From positions 13,170,734 to 13,234,733 of the forward strand of contig NC_089738.1 in assembly GCF_035083965.1 (NCBI RefSeq): a stretch of 64,000 nucleotides of DNA, given 5' to 3'. The notes beneath the pieces are model-generated. The model was not told where the DNA came from. It searched no databases and saw nothing but the letters and a program-made list of their open reading frames with translations. The stretch's first letter is position 1, and each line of letters opens with the position of its first letter. This document shows positions 1 to 13,719 of the stretch, piece by piece. The translations under genes and the position numbers were made by a program. The stretch is from Branchiostoma lanceolatum. Taxonomy: Eukaryota > Chordata > Leptocardii > Amphioxiformes > Branchiostomatidae.

Positions 1-2846
1 GTTTTAGGACAGAGCGTTCCAACCTTGGTGAGAGGACGCCGGGATCTCCTGCTATATTTTCCCGGTAAGTCGCTCTTATACAAATCATCAATATTTGCGT
101 AAAGGAAATGTTTCCAACAGATCCTGTGGGGTGTAGATAATCGGAAATGTTTTCTTGTGGTTTTGATAATTGTGTAACGTTGATGGACCACACAGTTGTG
201 CCTGGGGGCGGTGGAAACCAGGAGGGATTATATCATCGATCGTGACCTAGTTTTTCTCGACCTGATCTAAACCTGGCCTGGTAGTAGTCTCCAACCAGAC
301 CCAATGGATTGCAAAGACCGTATTTTAATTCAACTGGAAGAAGGAGCTTGTAATTCAACCTATAGATCTGCTTGGAGATTAGCCTGGTAGTACTGTCTCT
401 CGAAGTCCTAGGTCTCTCCAATGAGGTTATTAGATAGAATATGTATATAGAACCTCATTGGTCTCTCCTAGGGCTATAGGGTGGGTTTCCTCGCCACTGG
501 AACCCTCTATCCCCGCATAATTATTTTGTGGTCCCTGGAAACAGTCTGGATTCCAGGTATAAATTTCCTTGGTATAACGTTCTTTATTTGAATACATTTC
601 TAACCACAATGTGTCTTCTTTATCAATTCCATAAAGTGCATACTAGTCAGTTCCCTTGCTTAGACAAGTCTTGTAATTCTGTAGCCTGACTGGACTTTCT
701 CTGGCTGACTGGAGCTTCTCTGGCTAGTTTATATGATTTTAAGTCACCAAGAGGTAAATACCTAGAAAAACAATTGACTCGTAACTGAACCAAGCGTACG
801 CCAGCACCAACAGACCATGTCTAGCGATATAATGTTAATAGACGCTAAACAAGGACAACAACAACGGTTTAGGCGCCGGTGTAGATCTGCTTGGAGATTA
901 TCAGTCTTGTGGCTTTCTCTCCATGCCTAGGTCAGTGTCGCCTGCTGTCATCAGGCCCAATCCAAGCCTACGCCAAGGCCCTCCAGCACCAGCACCTGTT
1001 ACCTGATGACCATCAGCAGGCAGTGGTGGCCAGGATGCAGGGTCTTTACAACAGACTCAAGGACTACCAACCTCCAGATCCTGAAAAAACACAAGGTGAT
1101 GAACACATTCTGTATAGATTTGTGCTGAAGGTGTTAGCTTTTGATTCATTTTGCATCCCTCCAATCAAAGAGCTTTAATACAGGTCCCTTGGTATCAAAG
1201 CTCCTCGCTACGTTTGATATATTTTAAGAAATTTGATAAGCTTTAAGAAGATCAACTTACTCTCTTATCTACATGTTTGTCTTTTCTACACAGATGAAAC
1301 AAGTGAAAGAGAAAAAGATACCACCAAGGAATCAGGAGAAGTCAGCGCTGAGTCTAGCGAGCCCCCTCCCCTGTTCAAACCACCGCCAGGCCTCTATCTC
1401 CATGGAGAAGTGGGCTGTGGTAAAACAGCTCTGCTCGACCTCTTCTACAACTCCGCACCCACTGAAGCCAAGAAACGTGTCCACTTCCAGTCCTTCATGC
1501 TGCACTTGTACTCAGAGATCAACAGGTGGAGCCTCTGCACGGATGGGATGGAGCTGGACCAGGACGGCCCCGTCCAGACCATCGCTCGGCAGATCTTCGG
1601 CGACGCCTGGCTGATCTGCTTCGACGAGATGCAGTTCAGCGACTACGGGACGTCGGCGCTTCTGGAGGGCCTGTTTGCTCACATGGTCGCTGACGGTGCC
1701 GTCATCATTGCTACCTCCAACAGGGATCCCCACAGTCTAGGAGCCTCGTCATTCAGCCTGGAGAGCCAGACGAAGGATCGCCAGTCCAACCTCGGTAGAC
1801 TCCTCAGCGAGAGCTGTGAGATTGTACATATAGACTCAGAAAAGGATTATCGGCTGGTCCAGTCTGTGGGACAGCAGGCCTACTTTTCTCCCATATCCCC
1901 ACTGAATGAAGACCTGCTTGACCAGGTGTTTAAGGCGGCTGTTGGTACTGAGAACGTGACGCCATCAAGTGTGACGGTCTACGGGAGAAAGGTGGACATC
2001 CCCATTTCAACTCAGACAGGCGTGGCACGTTTCACATTCTCCGAACTCTGTCGCTCTCCTCTCGGACCAGCCGACTACCTCACAATCTGCAACAACTTCA
2101 GCACGATATTCATCGACCACATCCCGCAGATGACCATCTACCAGAAGAACGAAGCGCGTAGGTTCCTGAGCTTCATCGACGCCGCGTACGAAACGAGAAC
2201 CAAAATCTTCTGCACCGCTCAAGCTGAAGCAGAGAACCTGTTTCTCCTGATCCCGTCAGAGGGGGAAGGGAAGGAGGCTCAGGCCATGGAAATGGAGATG
2301 ATTGGAGAGATGGCGTTCGATATGAAGCTGAAGAAGGGGATGGATGCACGCCACATCCCCATCATATCTGGCCGCGACGAAATCTTCTCCTTCCGACGGG
2401 CAATCTCGCGACTGAAGGAAATGCAGAGCCGCAGCTACCAGGCCCGTCCACACAGCCCACAGGAGTTTGTGCCGTACATCGGGACTGACTCAGAACGCAC
2501 GCAGAGTGACAACCGCCGGCGGGAGATGTCCCAACTGAGGCGGCAACGGGAACTAGAAGCGAACCCAGTGGCAGACAAGGCAGTGCCTCTCACCCCCATG
2601 ATGAAGAATGACTGGGGTGACTGGGAACAGGAAGCAAGCTACACCACCTGGAGTAGAGATGTCATGAAGAAAGAACTGATGGACAAGAAAAGGAGGACCA
2701 TGAATGAAAGGGACCCCCCGAAGTTCACAGAGGAGCATTTCTGGGGGTTCGGTTGGTGGGAGAGAGTCATAAAGAAGAGACAAGAGAAGCTACTTAAGAA
2801 GGAGGGGGTAGTAGACACAGCCAGTGCGACTGAACCAAGGCAATAG
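1..2846 (+). CDS. AFG1L: AFG1-like mitochondrial AAA ATPase (5' partial)
   Basis: AFG1/LACE1 family ATPases sit on the inner mitochondrial membrane and help turn over respiratory-chain subunits (family knowledge). Exons read as <1-64, 931-1095 and 1294-2846. Both junctions keep phase (GGT then GAT rebuilt across the splice), and the true start lies before the window. The first exon is Arg-rich and presequence-like, but it rests on phase alone. Motifs seen: the AFG1 N-terminal block GPIQAYAKALQ, Walker A GEVGCGKT, Walker B CFDEMQ, the sensor-like ATSNRDP, and near the usual family end AISRLKEMQSRSY. Beyond that point the frame runs about 130 residues further, charged and rich in Trp (DWGDW, WGFGWWERV), which human AFG1L lacks as I recall it. 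The last exon, 1.55 kb, carries nearly all of the ATPase domain. A poly(A) signal follows at 3057. Confidence 0.88.
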
Positions 2847-3056
2847 TCTTTTCTCCAGTAGAACAACTTCATGTTGTGTATGCTGTGATAGGATTGGTTT
2901 AAAGTAGGCAAGGAAAGATTGGGGGTATGTGTTGAAACTGACATGACATAGTTTTTCAATTCTTCAAATTTTAATCCTATCATATCATGTAATTATAAAA
3001 CAAGAAGACATGCCGGAACAAATGCAACTGTGTTTTGTTTGCTTTCCTGTCCTTTC

Positions 3057-3062
3057 AATAAA
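3057..3062 (+). terminator. Poly(A) signal AATAAA of the AFG1L-like gene
   Basis: Canonical AATAAA about 210 bp after the stop codon, in AT-rich sequence. It is the nearest good cleavage signal for this gene. Confidence 0.6.
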
Positions 3063-4616
3063 TGTAGATAAAATTCCTCATAAAATGTTGTAAAGGTGTG
3101 TGAAGTATCTTGGGCTTGATGGGCTGAATATTTTGAAAACCATTTCCCAAAACAACTTGCGACCTACCTCTTGATGAACAACAATAAAAACAAGTACCAC
3201 TGAAATCTGCTCATTTTATTGTCATTACTTGCTAGCCTTGGGATTATTTGCTTGCATAAATTAGCATTATTTGCTGACATTCTTTGTTCAAGTTTGCTGG
3301 CTTACAATACACGCAGTCAAAACCTGACTGGTGAGGGCACCTGGCGTAAAAGTTGCCATGGATCAAAAGCGCTCCGTAGCGGCGAAATATATTACTGCAG
3401 TATTTCTATCTATCTATCGGCCATCGACGCGGCCGGGACTGCAGTATTAGGATTTAGGAGCAGAAGGGACAACATTATGGTGCAGTGCTGAAACGAAACG
3501 CAATCGGTGCATGTAAAAAGTAGCTAACAAAGAAAAGAAAAGGAACTAGCTTAAGAGTAAGTTTGCTGGCAGTTCAGGTATGATATCTTACGTTACGTTT
3601 TTCGGTCCGGATTGTGCCTCAGGTAGATTTATGAGTCAAATCAGATTCAGTGCAGGAACACAAACATATCACGTCACTAACGGCGGGAGTAACATGATAT
3701 TAAAGCACAAGGACATAATCCAACTCTAGTATCTCAAATAACCCGGTAAAGCTCCGTTTTTGGAGCAGCGTCAATGTGAACTTCGATCAAACATCAGTTC
3801 CGGTGGTCATATTATAATGTCATGTCAGTATAATATCATGAAGGTTCGTTCATCCTAGAAATCAACAGCGATAAGTTTCAAAATCGGAAGACCTCTGTTC
3901 TCATCAAAGTTTTGACAGATCAAAGTGAAACATTCCGTGACGTGTTTATAATAATCCGTTACGATGACTTTTCACCGTTACTGTCTCGTTCCTGTATGAT
4001 ACTCTGAAAGTAGAAAATGGTGCATGTTTTCTCATGAAGCCAGAAACCCAATACTACGGAGGCCTAAGCCTTTATTGATTGACATTAGCCTTCGTTTCCT
4101 TTCTATCCTTTTCTCATCTGCTACTGCTGTTCTATTTCTTTTGTCATGTATTTTCATAATAATCACTTCAACCATAGGATGAAGCAGAGACACGCTTCAA
4201 CCATGTGACAGCAATTTTTGCCAACGAGAGCGCCGACGACATTATTGATATTACCGACAGGTGTCGCTACTACAGATGTGGGCCGCCGTGTGACGTAATC
4301 GTCACAGCATCACATGACAGTCATGGCTCTCCGCTGTTCCAAGTATTGACCTAACACAATATATACTCGTATTTCTTTCATTAGAAACGCTTAAAATCGC
4401 CAATGAATACCAAATCATTTGGTTGAATATTGATTAGTTTAAGGATATTCCATTCTTATATTTAGTGAACCATCTATTCGTGAAAAAGGGAGTTTTTGCG
4501 CTTTTTAAAAGAAAATTTGTTAAGGGGAGGGAGGATGGAACAGCCACCCATCATCCTTTGCTCCAGACTAGCAGTACTCCTTGCCAGGTAGTGTCGTACA
4601 AGCGGGAAGTGAAAAC
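3063..4616. other. Intergenic region and LAMP promoter side
   Basis: No coding signal seen. Short frames here have no family motif and no splice support. The last few hundred bases must hold the promoter and 5' UTR of the LAMP gene that starts at 4617. I see no clear TATA box. Confidence 0.5.
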
Positions 4617-5673
4617 ATGAACTTCAAGACGATTTCCGTGCTTCTAGCCTTCATCGCGGCTGTGTGCGGTAAGGAAGACTCTTCTGTGTCTCTATGAGAA
4701 AGTTTCTTTACGAATCATTCAAGTATATACTTTGAATTGTGCATTTTTCACGACTAGTTACGTAGCACATTTTCACGTGACAAGGCGCGTTTCGTTCCAA
4801 GAAGGGGGAGGGTGTGTTTCAACATATGCAATTTTTTTTTCGACTCCAAAAAGTCGTCAGTTTTAGACCTTTGGAAGTGGAAAATGTGAATGCTTTGCGA
4901 TCATCTTATTCCATTTGTTGGATCTGTAGACTTGTTGACAATCCAAAATGGTGGCAAGGTTTACAATGTTGGTCTAGGTGTGGAGGCTAAAGCCCTTTGA
5001 ACTCTCTACATGTCACATGGTCTTGATGCAACTCTATATTAGCAAGGGACAGACCGTTATACATACGGGAGGGTGTACTTAACCCTGAAATGAGCAGCAA
5101 TGAACAAACCTTTGTAAATTGGTGTGATGTCATGTGATTCTTTAATCAGAAAGTTGTTGTTACATGACTTTTTGTAGAAGCGAAGGAAATCATATACACT
5201 TGTCTAGCAGTATTAACGACACACCTTACTTTATACAGGTGGTTCACCTACTTTTATACCTATTGCCTGAAAGTATATGGAGAACCAATGTGTCAGTGCT
5301 AACTAACCACAGACCACCGACCCTTCTTCAAAATGGGCTGAAGTGTCCACGTAGTGTCGTATTTGCAGTGAGAACAGATACTATTTTTGTAGGACGTGTT
5401 TTGGCAATGATCATGTTAACTGCTATGTAAACATTGGCAAGGAACATGTGGTCAAAGTACAGGGTGGCAAAGTCTGACTTTGTAGGGTTGACGCAGTACA
5501 TGGTCAGTGACTGTCTGTGACAGACAGGGTTTAGATAAGGACGGGATGTTTTTGTTCGACCTGGATTTGTTCAAACCAATTTCTGAAGTTGTGTAGCATT
5601 AGCTGTTGGATTAGACTAGAGGCCATGGGAACTACCATAGAAGCACACACACAAACACACACACACACACACA

Positions 5674-5712
<39 letters not shown>

Positions 5713-8700
5713 ACTCCTAAAGCAGATCTTGAGCACTGCATAAGCATGTTATAGATAATACAGATTTTCAGAAACATTTACTGAACTCGGTATCTCAAGG
5801 AAAGCTGTCTAAACCTAACGTTACACACAGAAAAGGTCTTTCATTGGGTTTGGCCCTGTTAGAGTTATTCTAGAGGATTCCTTCATGCCATGAACCAAGG
5901 TCCACATCTAACCTTTCCAGACCCCAGGACCTGGCCCCTGTCCAAACACTTGTAGTATTAGTCATGCTCATATGACTGTCAGATAATTGTAGCTCTTATG
6001 CAATGGTCAGCTAAAACTTAAGTAAAAGAGACATTACGACTAATAACGAATACCTACTGTGTGTTGCTGTGTCATGCCACATTTTCTGTATGGTGTATTT
6101 GTTTGAAAACACCTCAGATCCTTGTTTTACTTTAAGATACTTAATTACTTATTCACCTTTACTGCTTTAGTCCATTTGTCTTCTTCTTACACCAGCTGCC
6201 ATGATGGCATGAGCAAATATCATATTCATAGGTCCTGAAATGGTGTTTACTTTGTTCTTAAAAAGGAAATTTACTTGACTGTTGGGGCTAGCATTTCGAA
6301 ATACCCCATCCAACAGTAAAAAATGTAAACAACTTGCAATTTGGTAAAATAAAAGAATACAGAATCATTTATTACATGGAAAAAAGGGATAAAGTTGTCC
6401 AACTGCAATGCAGGTAGCATTGTCAGACTCTCAGTAGATTTGTCACCTGTCTAGCCATGTGAAAGTGTTGGGTGACCTAGAAATATGTTGGTTCTTTTAG
6501 CGATACACAGTCCCCATACATTAATGCCTTACTCCTGTTTCCTAAGTTCTGGATAAATGACATGTGGTCTGTTATACCTGTTGATCTGTTATGACTCTTG
6601 ATTATCATATCAGTATGATAACTTAATTGTGTGGTTGCCCATCATTTTGAGTTAAATGTAGATGTCTCGTTATATGTGTCAAGGTTTGTTGTTTGACATG
6701 TTGTAATATACTTTGTAGTTCTCCAGACTCAAACAACATCATAAAAATTATAATGAAACATTCAGAACATGTTTGAATTAAATGGCTTAATGTAAAAATG
6801 GTAGTCAATAACTGAATAACTAAATAAGTACACTTGGTCATGCGTGTTAGGATTGGCAACACACCAGTGGCTGAGCCATATTCATATTCATAGAGCACGG
6901 TGCCATATGCCAGACTATTAGAGTTACAACATGTATACCATACAGGTAAACATTCTAATAATTTCTATACAGGGAAGAAACCATATAGCAGTCAGTGCAT
7001 TCTGTTTTTAACTTTCAAATAGGAACTGGTAGTGGTAGTGAAGACTCAATTTTATTCCAACATTGTTTCTTTGATGCTAGCCTAAGTATCTCCAACATTG
7101 GTCCAATATTTGGATCTTGGCTGTATGTTATAATACTTAACGATTTTATTTTTAAAAAAATCCAAACTCCCTCCAGAGCGTGATGACATTTGACATTTTG
7201 GGTATATCACACATTTATACATGAACTATAGTGTATATGATGGCATGTGTTCTTTTTTTTTCTATAGCTCAAGCACCCACCAACCAGTATGAACTAAAGG
7301 ATGCCAGCAACAAGACATGCCTGAGAGCAGACATGGCTCTCTCCATCCAAGTCAACTACACCAAGACTAATGACGTAAGTGACAAGCTCATCTGATACAT
7401 ATATCATAAGTGATACTAATACCCTTACTAAACATGCTGGGATCCTTAAGTACATGTATGTAGAAATGTTATAATCACTCTGAGATATCAAAAGATACCA
7501 AAATGTTGCTACAACACTAGTCTTGTCCTAGTAGAACAGCAAATGCATTTAAGTTCGCATTGTTTTTATTTCGCGGTAGGGAGAAAATAGAGTGTTCGCG
7601 GTGGTTTCAAGTTCGTGTTTGAAACAATAATAGCACTACAGTCATAGATGGGCAAAAAGTTTTGCGGTGGTTTTAAGTCCGCACTGAAAGTTAACGGCGA
7701 AAAGAGACCTCTGCAGGTGCGTAACAGCCTCAGTATCAAGGATATCCTGGCTAGGGTTCTTCATATACATGTTAACTGAAACACTTCATGTCACAGGGGT
7801 CTGTGACGTTCGAATGGGAGTTGCCTGCACACAACCTGACCAACCCTGGTGTGGTCACCGTTGGAGGCAGTTGCGAGGTCAACGGCACTGCGCAGTTGAC
7901 TCTGTCCATCCCCCCCGCCAGCACGAGTGTCAGCATGACCTTCACCATGGAGGGCCAGGACACCTACCTGTCTGGTGTTGAACTGTCATACACCGAGGAT
8001 CCTGCCATCTTTGTCAACACCACAACCCCAAGTAAGGATTTCATCTATAGTTTCCCGGTTGATTACCTCTGTGAAAACAGAGGTTTTGTTTTCAGTCTGT
8101 TTGCTTTTCTTGGCGAGCGTTCCTGGGCTGAGTTGTACCCAGAGACCGGCAAGATGCGAAGGTTGAGCTGGCCTGCGTCTAAATTTCTTTGTCACGTTGG
8201 CAGGAAATGAATGTTGGAAGTGCCAGAGAGTGGAGCATGTAATGTGTGAAATGGAAATGGTGGTGTGATGTTTTTCAAGACAATATACAAAAACTGTAGA
8301 TATTCAATGGAGATGTATAAGATCTTTGATTTCTTTTCTGATTTGCTTTTATTGCATACGTTGCTCTACTTGCTCTGAACTTAAACTGGTAGGGTCCGGT
8401 CATTTATAGACTATTACTGGGGTCTTCAGATTTCAGTTGGATTTCTGTTAGTCTTTGTTACCCATGTTATTTTCCACATCTGTGTTCACCCCCAGGGCAC
8501 TTTGAAAACCACCTTGGTGGAGATATGTTTGGTAAGATAAAGAATAATGGAATAGATATATGATCTAACAGATGTGTGGTGTGTTGCAGAACAGTAGTGC
8601 AATAACCTCCAAGCAGAAGGCACATCAGGGCAAGCTGACTCAATTTTAGAGGAGCTGTTAGTAAGATCCTGTTCAGGGTAGCATGTCAAAGGTGAAGGCC

Positions 8701-11513
8701 CCTATCTTGTAAACACTTTTTGTCTCTAGACATAGTTTATGTCTCATGGGCCTTCACCTTTGACATATTACCCATAATGCACCCTGCTGTGCATGCACAG
8801 TTGGAACCATGAAGAGGCTTATTGTAGGTCTAACATTTTGGCTTCTTCCTTTGATGATAGAGTAACAGAAAACAGTTCCAGTACAGAAGTGGCAATTGAC
8901 AAAGACACTAAATGCATTTTGTTCTTCATTTTACAGATAATAATGTGACTGTGTCCAAAACTGAACTTGAGGTGTTTGAGGCACCGTCTGGGCAGTCCTA
9001 CAAGTGTAACAACCAGGGCAGCCTGGCTCTGGATGACGTTGGCGCCATGCTGAAACTGGCCAATGTGCAGGTCCAGGCCTTTGGCTTCAACGAAACATTC
9101 GGTGAAGGTAAGAAAAAAAAATATGGCCTCTGTCAGTCAATATTGACAAGAAAGAAAAATATTTGTATATGGCCTCTGTGGGTCAGTATTGGCAAGAAAA
9201 AAATAGTAATACATTGGAAACACAAATCTGCTCTGTCATGAATTGTGGAGGAGAGGTTACTGTAAAATTATTTAGAAAAACACCACAAACATATCAAGAT
9301 GTATTTACTTTTTTACTTGTAATTACTTGCTTTACCTTTACCTTACTTGTGACACTTCTCACTTTACAGTTACTGAATGTGCAGCTGATGCAACCACCCC
9401 GGCTCCCGGTAACACCACCACCCCTGCTTCCAACTCCACCACACCTGCCTCCAACACCACCACCCCTGCCGTTACCACGATGATGCCAACAACTCCGGTC
9501 CCACCCACCCCCGAGCCCCCTACCCAGAACAACTACACCCTGACCGGCGGAGATGGGAAAGTCTGTCTCATGGCTCTGATGGCTCTGCAGATTGAGGCAA
9601 ACTACACCAAGACTGACGGAAAGGTACGTACAGTTTGAAACATTCCTTCTCTACACATTCCTTTTGATACAAGATAAAAGAAGCATTATTTGTTAAGAAA
9701 AGAAAATGGAAGGACATTTTTGATTATTGTTAAGGCCATACCAATTTGATTAGTTGGTTCTTGGACATTTTTATGTCAGATTTTAGCAAAAGGTATTGTT
9801 TTCTTGGTGTATGTCTTTGTGTGTGTCTTCCCCCCTAAATCCACATGGGCACATTCAGAACCCAGACAGGAAGATAGGTCAAAGGTGCCAGAATAGAAGA
9901 TCAAAGGTTATCCCATTTCTGGTCTTCAAATTCCTGCTACATGCATGTGTGTTGTCTTATGGGATCCAGTGGGAAAGGTGCATTCAACATAATCAGCCAG
10001 AAATTAAAATTAATGGGACTGACAAAAATTCTGAATAGTTCATCTTTGATTTCTCGCTATAGACTGCAACGGCTAAGTGGAACGTCCCAGCCAACCCCGC
10101 TGTGTCGGGAACCTGCGGAAACAACACTTCAACCCTGGAGCTGAAATACGACGGCAACGACTCCACGGTCACGATCACCTTTACCAAGTCTGGCGCGTCC
10201 GGCCTGCTCCAGGACGACGGCAAGTTCATGGCCTCTGCAATCACCCTGGTCTACACGGAAACCTCAGCACGCTTCCCCGACACCAACAACACCGGAACTG
10301 GTAAGACTAACATTATTATGTTCCATATTCAATCTCTATTGACACAACAAAAGTACAGCAACTTTCGTAAGGTCTACTACATCTATACATACATACAAGC
10401 AAATAAGTGCATACAAATGAGTTGTATAACAAAACATGTTGGGAAATGTGTAAGATAGCAGATATGATTGTAAGAGAATAATTGACAAAGAGTTTAACAG
10501 ATTATAGTTGTACATTTTTAGTTTTGTTTCCTGGTCTAAACAGTCAAGTCTTTGATTTTATTTTCTAGTTGCACATGTTCATTGATTATTTCTTTTCTGT
10601 GCTCTGTATGTATTTTGGATTTGAAAATGTTATAAGAAGAAAATTTGAACAAAAATGGTGACAATGTTTTTGTAATAGTACCCAGATGGAAAAAAAAAGA
10701 ATGCTGTAAACCTTGAAATGTTCATGGTGTTTTATTATCATGACACCACAAATATTGTATCCATTATATTGCTATTTTTCTATAGAAATTTCAAAACACC
10801 ACGAATACCTCCTGTCCCCTCTTACTGCGAAATCAAGACCCCACGAAAGTAGTGAGCTTACAGTTCATATGTAGCAAATCTGTTAAATTTTTTTTTGTCA
10901 CGACAGTGCGCACCGTCGCCAACACCAACCTGACAGCGTTTGAAGGCTCCGTGGGCAGCTCCTACAAGTGTATGGCCGAGCAGGACGTGAGTCTGACTGG
11001 GGATGTGATGCTCATCGCCACAGATGTCCAGGTGCAGCCCTTCGGACTGTCTGACAACAACTTTGACACCGGTGAGTGTTCATCCTTCAGCTTGAAAGCT
11101 TATCTGTGTTGGTAGTAGGCGTGGGTACTACCAGTACAGAAAATTCAGGTCTATGTACGTCCAGGTCCAAAGGATCAGGTCCATGCAGGGCAAGACCTGA
11201 ACATGGACCTGATTATAGGGGTCAGTGCACTGCTTACTGTTTAATTCAAAAGCAACTTCAAAATGAACCTTGTCCCCCGTTCTAACCACGGTTCCGGTTT
11301 GATTCTGCTGCTAACACTATAAATTCTTGGAAAGTAGAAAAGATACTTATTTTTTGCTTTCGTCTTTCAGCTGAAGAATGCCCTGCTGATAACGAGATCA
11401 GCAACATCGTGCCTATTGCTGTGGGCTGCGCCCTGGCTGGCCTGGTCGTCATCGTACTAATAGCGTACCTGATCGGACGGCGCAAGAGTCACAAAGGATA
11501 CCAGCAGGTGTAA
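4617..11513 (+). CDS. LAMP1: Lysosome-associated membrane glycoprotein, two luminal LAMP domains (LAMP1/2 type)
   Basis: A heavily glycosylated type I protein of the lysosomal membrane. Exons: 4617-4668, 7268-7374, 7797-8031, 8937-9107, 9370-9623, 10063-10300, 10907-11071, 11371-11513, giving 454 residues with every junction in phase. A signal peptide (MNFKTISVLLAFIAAVCG) leads. Each LAMP domain uses three exons and keeps four Cys (contexts KTC, GSC, YKC, TEC; then KVC, GTC, YKC, EEC). A Thr/Pro/Ala hinge in the fifth exon separates the domains, as in vertebrate LAMP1/2. Many N-x-S/T sites are visible. The last exon has a single membrane span and a short tail RRKSHKGYQQV, matching the family's GY-x-x-hydrophobic lysosomal sorting signal at the extreme end. 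Intron 1 is 2.6 kb. Whether it is orthologous to LAMP1, LAMP2 or both cannot be decided here. Confidence 0.95.
5644..5716. repeat. (CA)n-(CT)n microsatellite
   Basis: Compound dinucleotide tract of CA then CT repeats inside intron 1 of the LAMP gene. Confidence 0.95.
7545..7715. repeat. Dispersed repeat with GCGGTGGTTTTAAGT cores
   Basis: Two phrases of the type GCGGTGGTTT-AAGTtCG stand in LAMP intron 2. The same phrase in both orientations recurs at 11625-11825, so this is a repeat family and not gene sequence. Probably a decayed non-autonomous DNA element. Confidence 0.5.
8684..8765. repeat. Short hairpin MITE-like element
   Basis: TGTCAAAGGTGAAGGCCC at the left end is answered by its reverse complement at the right end. 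This gives an 18 bp stem with a 46 bp loop, in LAMP intron 3. Confidence 0.7.
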
Positions 11514-11624
11514 CGGACACAACGATGTACAAATTCCTCTTAATTATTCCGATGTTGTGATGAAGTTTCTGGCACTGTCTCTTAACAACAGCAGCTTCTG
11601 CTGCGTATGTCCCGTGTGTAACCA

Positions 11625-11825
11625 TAAATGGGGAGATACTTGCGGTGGTTTTATTTTCCCGATTGTCTCTTCACCATGAACTTAAAACCACTGCGATCAT
11701 TTCCCCCTTTACAGTAAATTCTGTATGTCAGCTTCAACTACGAACTTAAAACCACCGTAAAAACTACGTTTTGTCCCTACTGCGAAGTGAAATCCTTGCA
11801 ACCATATCCCCTTTTACTGCTGTTG
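11625..11825. repeat. Dispersed repeat, inverted GGTGGTTTTA / TAAAACCACC cores
   Basis: Contains GCGGTGGTTTTA and, in the other orientation, AACTTAAAACCACTGCG and AACTTAAAACCACCG. Same family as 7545-7715. It lies in the 3' UTR or flank of the LAMP gene. Confidence 0.5.
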
Positions 11826-11985
11826 TTAAGGGTATGTTAAGCGTAGGGGCAAGAACTTTGAATATTCAGGTACAGCTTATCACTAATGTACCTTTTCAAA
11901 TATACTGTACACTGATTATACTATAGATGTACATTGCACAGTTTCTGTAAAAGGCACCCATGTAACCTTTGCTCGTGATCTACAT

Positions 11986-12068
11986 TATTAACCTTCTCCC
12001 TGCTGATGTAGCCTTTTGGCGCCAAATTTGAATCGGTTACAGGGTTAGGCAGCAGGGAGGTTGTTTAA
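11986..12068. repeat. Small inverted-repeat element
   Basis: TTAACCTTCTCCCTGCTG on the left pairs with CAGCAGGGAGGTTGTTTAA on the right around a 45 bp centre. A typical remnant of a miniature DNA element. Confidence 0.6.
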
Positions 12069-13719
12069 CCGCATGCTCCTGTTGTTTCGAGACAAACCTG
12101 TGCAATGCACCTATCTGTGCAAATCTCTTGAGGGTATGTGGGAATAGAGGGGGTCAGAGTAAGGGTCCCACATCCCAAACAAAGGTTTGCAGTGAAGCTG
12201 CATGATGAGAAGGGGGATGCCAGAGGACTGTAAATACCAAATGATAACTTTTCCTGGGCTTTTGATATTAAATGCTGCTACAGGAGCTAGAGGGGTGAAA
12301 AAAATTGATAATTGAAAAACTCAGCGTCAAGAAAAAAAGGCAATATTTGATCCACCAAAACTGGAGGCAAGTTCTCTTGTGTACAGTTTTTGATAATCGC
12401 TGCTGTCAGTTGTGCCCAAAAAAATATTAACGAAAAATCATTTTACTCACATAAAAACTAGGTTACAACTGAGTCAAAGTGTCTTATAAGTAGGACAAAA
12501 CAACTGACAGCTTAGAAGGTAAAAGTAAATAGAAGATTCTTGAAGATGTTATGAGATTCGCCTTGGTGAAAGTCAAAGTAATCCATGTGATTATGTACAA
12601 TAGGATAAAGGGATGGATTGGATATCTAGTTTGCTCAAGTTTGACAAGAAAATTTTGGCTTCTTTCTGAGAAAAAAAGGACGTCTAGGGTGAACTATTTT
12701 GATAGAATTGTGGTGTCTGTGTAAATGACATGATCTCCGCTTGTGCTGTTTCCAAATTGGGTATTGAAAAGGTTTAGTTGATAATGATAGTATCTTTGTA
12801 AAAGAGAGTGTTTCCAGCTAATAAAGAAATTTATCCAGATACGTGTTGAATTTATTACAGCATTTTGAAAATGCTAACAATGCAAGTTATCATAAGGATG
12901 TGAGGTCTAGAGATAGACTTAAATGTGATTGTAGTGATAAAACAATGACTTAAATGATGAACATGGTTAACTTTGTATTGTTAATTTATGAAATATGAAA
13001 AAAAAACATTGCAAGCAAAGCACATCATTACTGCAAGTTATTAGAAATTTGTAGCAGTCTGTTTCAAATTCTTACCATTTGATATTTTAGTTGTATATTT
13101 TATGCCAATCTTGAGTCTCATGATTTTGTCCTGTAATGTTCAATAGTTTGTGACAAAACCTAGTAGTAGTATTTCAGCCTATCCATAAACTGTAGTAAAG
13201 CATCTTGAATCATAGAAACTGTAAAACTTGGACAGTGAACCTGTAATATGTTTCGTTGTGTTTATTTTGTCAATTCATGGGGATAGTTTTAAGATGAATA
13301 TATATCAAAAGGGGTTAATATTAGCATTTCATGGATTTACATTTATGCAGCCATTGAATGATGTAATTATGCTTCTTGTGTGAAAAGGAACATTAAGATT
13401 AAGTCATAATGTACCAAAGCTTCAGTAGCTATTCAGCTTGACAGTTTACTACGTCTACATACTTGGTACTGCTTGACATTGTACCCACAAAATATTTCTG
13501 TTTCAATATAGTCTTGGGATGGTAATTGTTTCTGTTGCATCCTTTGCAGTGTGTACTAGCCTGTTTTTTTGCATATTAACTTGTAGCATGCTAAGGTTAG
13601 ATTTTTCTTTCTTTCAAGGATATATGAGATAAGTGATTAAGACAACAGAGAATGGTCTTACAGAGATATAACATGCTTGCATTGGGTATTTGCATTTGTG
13701 GCTCTTAGTCTTGGACCCC
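12069..13719. other. LAMP 3' flank, no gene seen
   Basis: AT-rich sequence without a supported exon. An AATAAA at 12820-12825 could end a long LAMP 3' UTR. Nothing else recognised. Confidence 0.4.
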
